Below are positions 27,801 to 36,800 of a stretch of 64,000 nucleotides of DNA, piece by piece (the first letter of the stretch is position 1; each line of letters starts with the position of its first letter). A program made the translations under genes and the position numbers. Location: positions 1,954,764 through 2,018,763 of the forward strand of contig OZ024789.1 of the NCBI GenBank assembly GCA_964017065.1, given 5' to 3'. The stretch is from Haliclona indistincta (lineage: Eukaryota > Porifera > Demospongiae > Haplosclerida > Chalinidae). The notes below the pieces were generated by a model. The model saw only the letters and a list, made by a program, of their open reading frames with translations, was not told where the DNA came from and searched no databases.

Positions 27801-30800
27801 TCTTTCCATGTTCCACCAAATGCAGTCAAGTTTGGTATCATATTGAAGCTCAGCTTATAAGGAGTAATTTGGAACTTAAATCATATTAATAACACATTCT
27901 GATCATAAGTTATGATAGTTTTTATAACTATAGGTAAAAAAAATCATGCATGTAGTTAAACATGCATTGCATGTATTTTGTAGTTGTGCTTGTAAATTGG
28001 TTGCATAGCCAATCCTCTTTGTTTCTATGATGCAAGTTTGAGCATGCTCAGTATAAAGCAGCTGCTAACCTTCTCTTCCCCTGCTGATTGCTGTAACTTA
28101 GCCTTAATGGTTGGTAGGCCCTGTGTGCACTGTGTGCTTTACGAAACTTGTAATTATTTATGTTTTCCTGCAGGTGGTTGGACACTGTTGAAGAAAAATA
28201 CCTATGTGATGCTGACTGCGATAGCAACATATCCTGGGGTGCTTACCATGCAAGTCAGCAACTAGTAAATGATTCTCCTCTTCCTCTTCCTACTATCACC
28301 GCAATGCTTTCTCTTTTTTTATGATGATTCTAAGTCTGTTGCCATGATACGACATTCTATGCATGTCATAAAACAAGCGGTGCAGAAGCTAAATCCTTCC
28401 CAAGTGCCTGTGATCACTTTAGATCAGCCATTGTATGCCATTGGTAAGATGATACAGTGGAACTGGCCCGAAAGCTATGGAGAAGATCATTTTGTTCTTG
28501 TTCTTGGAGGGCTGCATATTGAGATGGCTGGACTTAAGGTAATAGGAGACTGGCATGAAGATAGTGGCTGGGTTGAAGCGCTCGTTCAAGCCAAGGTGGC
28601 ATCTGCAGGAACTGCTGAGTCCTTCGTGAAAGTTTGTCATGTGAAGCGAACCAGGTATGCCCATCAAGTTACTGCTAGCAGACTACACATTTTGATGAAG
28701 AAGTCTTATAGACAATACATTGAGTCACTAGAATCAGGAAATGAGCCGGAGTCCTTCAAACACTGGTGTGACAGGCGTAGACAAGAGAGCTCCCAGTTCC
28801 AATTTTGGTACACAGCATTTCAGCTGGAGCTTGTCATTTTCACGTACATTAAGTCACTACGGACAGCTGATTTTCCGCTTTACACAGCGACTCTCAAGAC
28901 TGATGGTGGAGCTATTGGTATAACCCAAAATCCTCAAGCTCTTCGACGTTGGATGGTAGCTGGACCTGAATTGGTCAGAATTACCGCTGAATTTGAAGCT
29001 TCAATTGATAAATTCAATGAACAGTCGTTGGAAGTGTTATCGTGTCACCGTGACCAGACAAAAAGCACTCAGGTAACCTTTGCTCGACATGTAAAAAGTC
29101 TGGTGGAAGTGATAAAAGAAATGGGCAAACCATTTTTAGAAGAGAGCAAGGACTTATTGAAACTAGACACACGAGATATTATGGACATCGCCGTAGTCAA
29201 TTCAATTTTCCAGGCTGAAAAGACAGGAATAGAGCAGTATCAGGCCTTCACTGCTGATAGACTGCAAACAAGAATAACATCCCTTTCTGAACCTATCAGA
29301 AAAAACAAGCTGCCATTGTTTAGTCGACCTCTCCCAAGAGCGAAATCAAAATCTAGTTTGCAAGTATCGACCTTAAAGAGCGATGTTTCCTTGTTCTCAA
29401 GACTCTTTATTGCCTGTCAGTCACGAGATGGGGACCTTGACGAATTTTTTCGCCATGAGAACCAACAGTTTCCTCCTTCACTTTCCAACTTTGGTAAGCT
29501 ACGACATGGAACCAAAGCTGATCTTTTGAGTTGTCTGAAGAATTACTCTAAGTCAGCACCATTGCAACCAGATGCTGAAGTGGCCATTTTAGATGGAGCT
29601 GTAGTAGTAAATTTCCTACAACCACTTGCAGCCAAGACCTTTCATGACTATGCAGTCAAAGTTTTCTTACCGTATATTGAAAAGCAATTGCAACAAGTCA
29701 GTCGAGTAGACATAGTGTGGGACCAGTACATTCAGAACAGCCTGAAGTCACAAGCCAGAAGTAACCGTGCACTGGAAAAGGCATTAGAAGAAGGGTTGAA
29801 GAATCTGCTAATTTGCCCCAAAACTGGTCACAATTTTTGCGTGATGATGCAAATAAGACTGAGTTATTTTTGTTTTTGGTGAAGCACATCAAGCATTTGG
29901 TAACTAGGAAGCAGATCATCACCACAAATGGGTCAGATGTTGTGTGCATCCCTCCTCAAGACATTAGTAATCTCGCTCCTTCGAATCATGAAGAGGCTAA
30001 CACAAGAATGGTCCTTCATCTAGCAGATGCAGCGAAAAAGAGATATAACAAAATTCTCTTGCGTACTGTTGACACAGATGTGGTTGTCTTGTCAGTGGCT
30101 GCATTTGCTAAATTAGAAATTCAGGAATTGTGGATAGCATTTGGAACAGGAAAGAATTTTAGATATAATACCAATTCATGAAATTGCAGCATCTCTTGGC
30201 CCAGCCAAGTCTCAAGCATTGCCTATCTTCCATGCTTATACAGGATGCGACACAGTTTCCTCATTTGCCACCAAAGGAAAAAAGTCAGCATGGGATACCT
30301 GGAAAGTATATGATGAAATAACGGCAACATTCCTTGCACTATTAGCTGGACCATCTAATATAACTGATGAAGAAGTAGCAAGATTGGAACGGTTCACTAT
30401 TCTTCTATATGACCGTACAAGTCATCTAACAAGCATAGATGAAGCTCGGAAGCATCTTTTTACCAAAAAAGGATGAACCATGGATGCCCTTCCTCCTTCC
30501 AGAGCAGCTCTAATACAGCATATTAAAAGAGCTGTGTACCAAGGTGGGCATTGTTGGGGTAAAATGCTTCAAGTTTCCATCCGAACATGCTTCAAGTTTC
30601 CATCCAACCCCAATCACCTTCTCCTGGTGATTGGGGTTGGACTGATTCTGCCAACTGGAAACCCTTGTGGACTACTTTGCAAGAGGCCAGTATTTCATCC
30701 AGGGAGTTACTACGTTGTGGCTATAAGAAAGGATGCAGAGGGCAATGCAAGTGCAAGAAAGCAGCTCTGAAATGTACTGCTATGTGCCAGTGTGATGGAA

Positions 30801-33800
30801 AATGTACTGAAACTGATTAGCTTATCTTACTATTAAAACTAAATGCATAATACTTCAAATTTACATAATCACGATTATAAAAACTATCATAACTTATGAT
30901 CAGAATGTGTTATTAATATGATTTAAGTTCCAAATTACTCCTTATAAGCTGAGCTTCAATATGATACCAAACTTGACTGCATTTGGTGGAACATCGAAAA
31001 GATGGAATTTTTTAAATAGTTAATTAACGTCTAGAGGTCGGCAGAGGTCAAACCCGAAGTGGCTCCATATCTCAAATTACTTTATTATTGTCTAATACCA
31101 TACCATGTTTCATGCTTCTATGTAAAAACCCACAATTCATGCACACATCTGCCCCACTATATTGCGTGTAGCAAGCTCGAGCTCACTTGTGTGCTCCTGT
31201 GTGCAGCGTGCCAGTTACCCGCGCCATAGTTAGTATTAGGGAAGCACGGTAGTGACTCCCTATGTAGGGTTGAACAAGAAAACAAGATGGCGGCTACATA
31301 CAATGTATTAGCGTTCAAACGCTGATATTTCGCCTGGTGAAGAATTTTATATGACCAAAGACACTTAGATCTTCTCTCTGGCATTGCCCCATCTTACAGT
31401 AGCAAGGAGAGTGCTAGAAATTGTTACTAAAGTGACGAACCTGGAAACGGTGAAAATCGACTGTCGTCATCTTCGTTTTCTTCTTCTTTCTTCTTTCTTC
31501 AGCGTGCCTAGCGCCTTTACGTGAGCAATGCAGAGACCAAAACACCCACGAACAGTCGTGAAATTCTCCTGGCAGGTGCCTTTTGAACTTATTTTTTTAG
31601 CGAAATGACGATATAAATTCAGCGATTTCTCGATCGTGATCCATTGTCAGCTAAGTGTTAGACGCCATTATTGTGATTGCGCAATACGCACGTGACCAAG
31701 CAGTGGTTAGCGCACGTATCGCCAAAACGTATGGATCACGGAGAACACGTATTTGTCTGGAGTCTTCGAAGAACGGTAAGCTTGTATAGGATCATTAATT
31801 TTGCGCTTGCCAGATAATTACAACCGCCGTACAGGTCTACAAGCAAGTGTGGGCGGGGCTCGTATCCACTGCATGCATGCATGCGTAGGCGAGCTGATAT
31901 AACAATTAAAGTAAAGTAAAAAAGCTTTAATAAAAAAAACTGAAAAGTGTAGGGATGACTCTTAAAAAACTAAAGGAACAAGATGGGATGATGCTTGCAA
32001 AAGTAAAGGAACAAGATCGAATAATGCTAAGCTTGCAAATGTAAAAGTCCCAAGTATCCCTACATCAGCGGCTTGCTGCGACGACGTGCAACTGACAAAT
32101 ACGGAATCCTCCTTCTACAATCGTCGATTACTTCATCGGACTGCGTCCTCCAAACACAGCTACCTGCAGCTTATTTACAACTGTCAACTACTTCATTGGA
32201 CTGCGTCCTCCTAAACACATAATACCTCTAGTTATTTACGACTGTCAATTACTTCATCGGACTGCGTCCTCCAAACACAGATACATCTAGTTATTTACAA
32301 CCGTCAATTACTCCATCGGACTGCGTCCTCCTTCAAGCCGCTGATGTAGGGATACTTGGGACTTTTACATTTGCAAGCTTAGCATTATTCGATCTTGTTC
32401 CTTTACTTTTGCAAGCATCATCCCATCTTGTTCCTTTAGTTTTTTAAGAGTCATCCCTACACTTTTCAGTTTTTTTTATTAAAGCTTTTTTACTTTACTT
32501 GTTCCTGTTACTTTTTTGATCACTATCAGTTTGAACTTATTAGTTGTATTCTATGTTAGATGTTATTTCATTTTGACAACTCTGTGAGCAGCAGTTACTA
32601 GTCTAGCAGATGTGAACGTGCACAGGGTCTGGAGAGTAAGGAGTGACTGTGTAGTTTAAAATAATGTTTAATATTACCATTCATTCAATGAAAGATTTAA
32701 AATAGTAAAGAGGTTAAGGACGCAGACAGCAAAATATCAAGTCCAGGTATGATTTGACAACATGATACTTGTTAGTACAGTAATGGATGAAGGAAGAGAC
32801 TAATACTGACAACTCATGATGCTGCAAGCCTAATAGTAGGAGCACGCCTAGTAGAACCTTGTTGATGTCAATATCACACTCACAGAGGCTTCTAGTCCTT
32901 TACAACTTACGCTGCGTGGTGTAGGAACCTTACTGTGCGTAGAATCTTGCTGCCCGGGTAAGCCGAATACAGTTCACGTCTGGGTATGTCAGTTTAACCC
33001 GCCATCTGAAGCTTTAACGAACAGATCAATGTTACTTAGGGTATATAGTATTGCTCTAGACAAATTTCATACCTCTGGCTTGCGCGCTGAAGCGTCCAGA
33101 GCAGAGACAAAACGCAGTATTGTATCGATCGAGATAGCTGCAAAACTGATGTGGGCGGAGTTAATGATACGAGCGACAAGAGGGTTAATTATTTAATGGC
33201 GTCTTCAGTCCAAAACGGCCCAAAAACCATGTTTTTCAAGGATTACTCGCTTCTGGTAGTGTTTAATGCCTATCTAAGAAGTAAGTGCACTATTCCAGAT
33301 ATATACACGTGCAATTGTGCAGGTATGGTAGTGATTCGTTCACTCAGTACAGCGCTAGGCTCGTTCAAAGAAGAAAGAAGAAGAAGAAGAAGAAGAAGAA
33401 AGAAGATGAACAATTCGCGTGGGCGGCGATTTTAGTTTACCACTTTAGAAACGTCTGTCAGCTTCGCCAAAGGTATTTCCAAGCTCAGAACAATCGTCTG
33501 ATCAATCCTAGATGTCTGGAATCTCGAGAAACGCTAAAACAGCGAAGATCTGCGACGACTCTCTGAGAGTCGCCATCTTGATTTTCGTCGTCAAGCAAGC
33601 AGTCCCGGCGACTTTCATAGACTTCCTACAAGCGCTTACACTTCAGATTCACTTAGAGATAGTTAAAATGCAGTAGAAATGTATAACAATAGAGATATGT
33701 GCGAAAACTCATTTTCACACATGAGTAGCCGCCATCTTAGTTCGAGGTCATCCCTACATATCATTGCCGATCGGCAATGATAATTTTTAGCTACAAGTTT

Positions 33801-36800
33801 AAAATTCTTAATAATAAAGAAAAACCATCAGCCACAGGAAAACTAAACCAATGGTGGAAACACAGTACGTGCATGATATTGAACTGCACTTCACTGAAAA
33901 AGAAAAAAGGACACAAACAAGAATATTTCCATCGAAATCAAAAGGATGTAGGGTCGTGAAATCTACCACTGGTCCACAATGTAAAAAAACAAGGAACAAG
34001 CATGGAATGGTAACACGATTGACTTGCTAATAACAGACCATAGATCCCTACATCAGTGGCTGTACATTAGATCAATATTTTGTCACAAGCTGAATGCACG
34101 TTAGGTGTCAGTCAACAGCAAATACCTGAACTAGCTATAACCAACCACAGCAGCCACTGATGTAGGGATCTACATGTATGGTCTGTTAGCAAGTCAATCA
34201 TCTGAATCGTGTTACCATTCCATGCTTGTTCCTTGTTAGTTTACATTGTGTATGTACCAGTGGTAGATTTCACAACCCTACATCCTTTTGATTTCGATAG
34301 AAATCTTCTTTTACTATACTATCTACCGTATTTCTTCTAAAAATTCGGCACAAAATAAATAATTTCAGATTTGCTTGCCCAATATTTGGAAGTAACTGTG
34401 GCAGAAGTTCCAGAAGCGCCAAATAATTGGAGGTGTGGTGACAAGCATGTGTTTTAAACGAGAACGCGTTTACAGCTCTTTTCCATGAACTACAGGACTT
34501 TTCACGTCGGGCTGTTGGCTTACTGTGACGAAGAACCAAAGCGCTTGCCGAAATTTGGAGGTTTAGTATGCATTTCAGCGACAACGTGCCGAAAAATTAG
34601 GGGTGCTGAATCTTTAGAAGAAATACGGTATGCCCGCGCTGAGCTGGGCTGGCTTGCTTCACATGCCTGTGTGAACACAGTACAAGATAAAAGGCATCGC
34701 TAGTGGAACACAGGAAGTAAAACTATACGCCCAGGAAGTAAAACCACTTTCTAGCTGATATACAGGAAGTCAGCTTACTTCAAAAAGTTACCTCCCACTT
34801 ACCCAAGAAAGGCGGAGAAGCTGGCTTCAGTGGCGTATCCAGGATTTGAATAAGGAGGGTGCTCACACTTAGTTATACACTAAATAGCTTTGTGTATTCA
34901 AGACAAAGAGCACCAAGAGATTTTTGACAGCGCTGATGAGATTTTATGAATATAATTAGTGACATAGCAACTCGTTTTCATAGCAAATAGCTTGCTAAGG
35001 GGGGTGCTTGAGTACTGGAAGCACCCTTGTAGATACGCCCCTAGGCTTCACATAGCATAACGCTGAACTTTCTTTTGTGGAGTAAGCAGTGATTTTATAG
35101 CACTAAAGTTACCTGACACTAGCGGGACTCAAATAGTGTGAAAAATGGCGTCTTAAATAACAACTGTAATGCTACGCTTGGAGTGTGAACCAAGCTAGCT
35201 GGCATGGGAGGGCCACGCTTAAGCTTAACCCTTTATTATTATCTTGCTAGAATTTTAACCTCGTAAATGCTGACCAATTCTCTCGTTAATCTCTCATTAG
35301 CCTCGCCTCCAGACCACACCCTTCAGTTAGTGGCCTGGTAATGACTATCTGCGCATGCGTTGATTTTCCAAGGAAACCTGTGAAAAATGGCATTGCAATC
35401 GTATATGTTGCGTATCGCACGTGTCTGCTCTTCTCTTAAACGTAATACCTGCCTTTCCAACAATTAAGCTGAGACGGCGTACTGTAGCGCTTAGCAATCG
35501 CGCAAGTAAACGATGATATGTGAATTCCCAGGTTTTCCTGGGAAAATCAACGCATGCGCAGACAGTCAATACCAGGCCACTAACTGAAGGGTGTGGTCTG
35601 GAGGCGAGGCTAATATCTCGTGTGTTTTGTGCTACTGGTCTCAAATTTGCGTCCTTTTTCGCCAGTGAGTAACCGCAATTGCCCACACTTAAGTCGGTGA
35701 AGATGCTCCTCCTACATCGGAAGTGAAGCCAATAAAGTGCATCAACCTCGTCAAATTTTGCTCAAAGTTAGTACTTTAGGGCTGCATGGCTACTAAAAAG
35801 TACATACAAATAGCAGTGGTTTTGGTGAGTGAAAAATGTAGCACACATCATGGAGAAAGTGCAAAAATGTGTTTTCCGAGTGTCCTTAAGCCGTAAAAAT
35901 GTTCAAACTTTCCGGTGGCCATTTAGTTTTCTTAAAAAGTTGTGAATTTACACCGAAGCAATAGAAATGCCAACACCATAACGTTTCGCACAGGGAGCGC
36001 GGCTGGATTTTTGAGGTGATTTGTATTCTTCAATAATATTAAGCTTAATTTCGGAATATTTTAACACTTTTTGATAAAGTTATGGTGTCTGAATTATGTA
36101 TGCCACCAAATGGCGACAATAGGGGTTAAAGGGTTAACAAAGGACACGTTATTTGAGACGAGCGCCGGGACACCGACGGTGACAAACGGCAAGGTCACGC
36201 CAAGTTGTCGATAAGAATGGCTGGACAAACTACTGCAACCTAGCTTTGTATAATATATAGCCTGTTAACCCTTTAATTACTAAATTATCCAGCTGAAATT
36301 TTAACCTCGTAAATGCTGACCACTTCTCTCGTGAATATCTCGTGTCTTTTGTGCTACTGGTTTCAAATTTGCTTCCTTTTACCCCAGTGAGTAGCCACAA
36401 TTGCCCACACTCAAGTCGGTCGATATGCCCCTCCCACTTCGAAAGTGAAGCCGATAAAGTGCAACGACCTCGTCAAATTTTACTCAAAGTTAGTACTTTG
36501 GGGCTGGCTACTGAAGAGTACACACAAATAGCAGTGGTTTTGGTGAGTGCAAAATGTAGCCCAGATCATAGAGAATGCCCAAAAATGTGTTTGCGAGCAC
36601 CCTGAAGCCATAAAATGTCCAAATTTTCTTGGCAGCTATTTTGTTTTTCCTAAAATGTTGTGAAATTTGCGCTGAAGCCATAGAAATGCCGTCGCCATAA
36701 CGTTTAGCGTAGGAGGCGCGCCGAAAACCGGTCAATTTTTTGTGGTTATTTGTATTCTTCAATTTGGCTTAATTTTGGGATATTTTAACACTTTTTGATA

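Noticed and set aside
36342..36605. Matching short frames in the TTAA MITEs (also 62771-63034)
   Set aside because: Same non-coding element repeated; no motif and no conservation beyond that of DNA.
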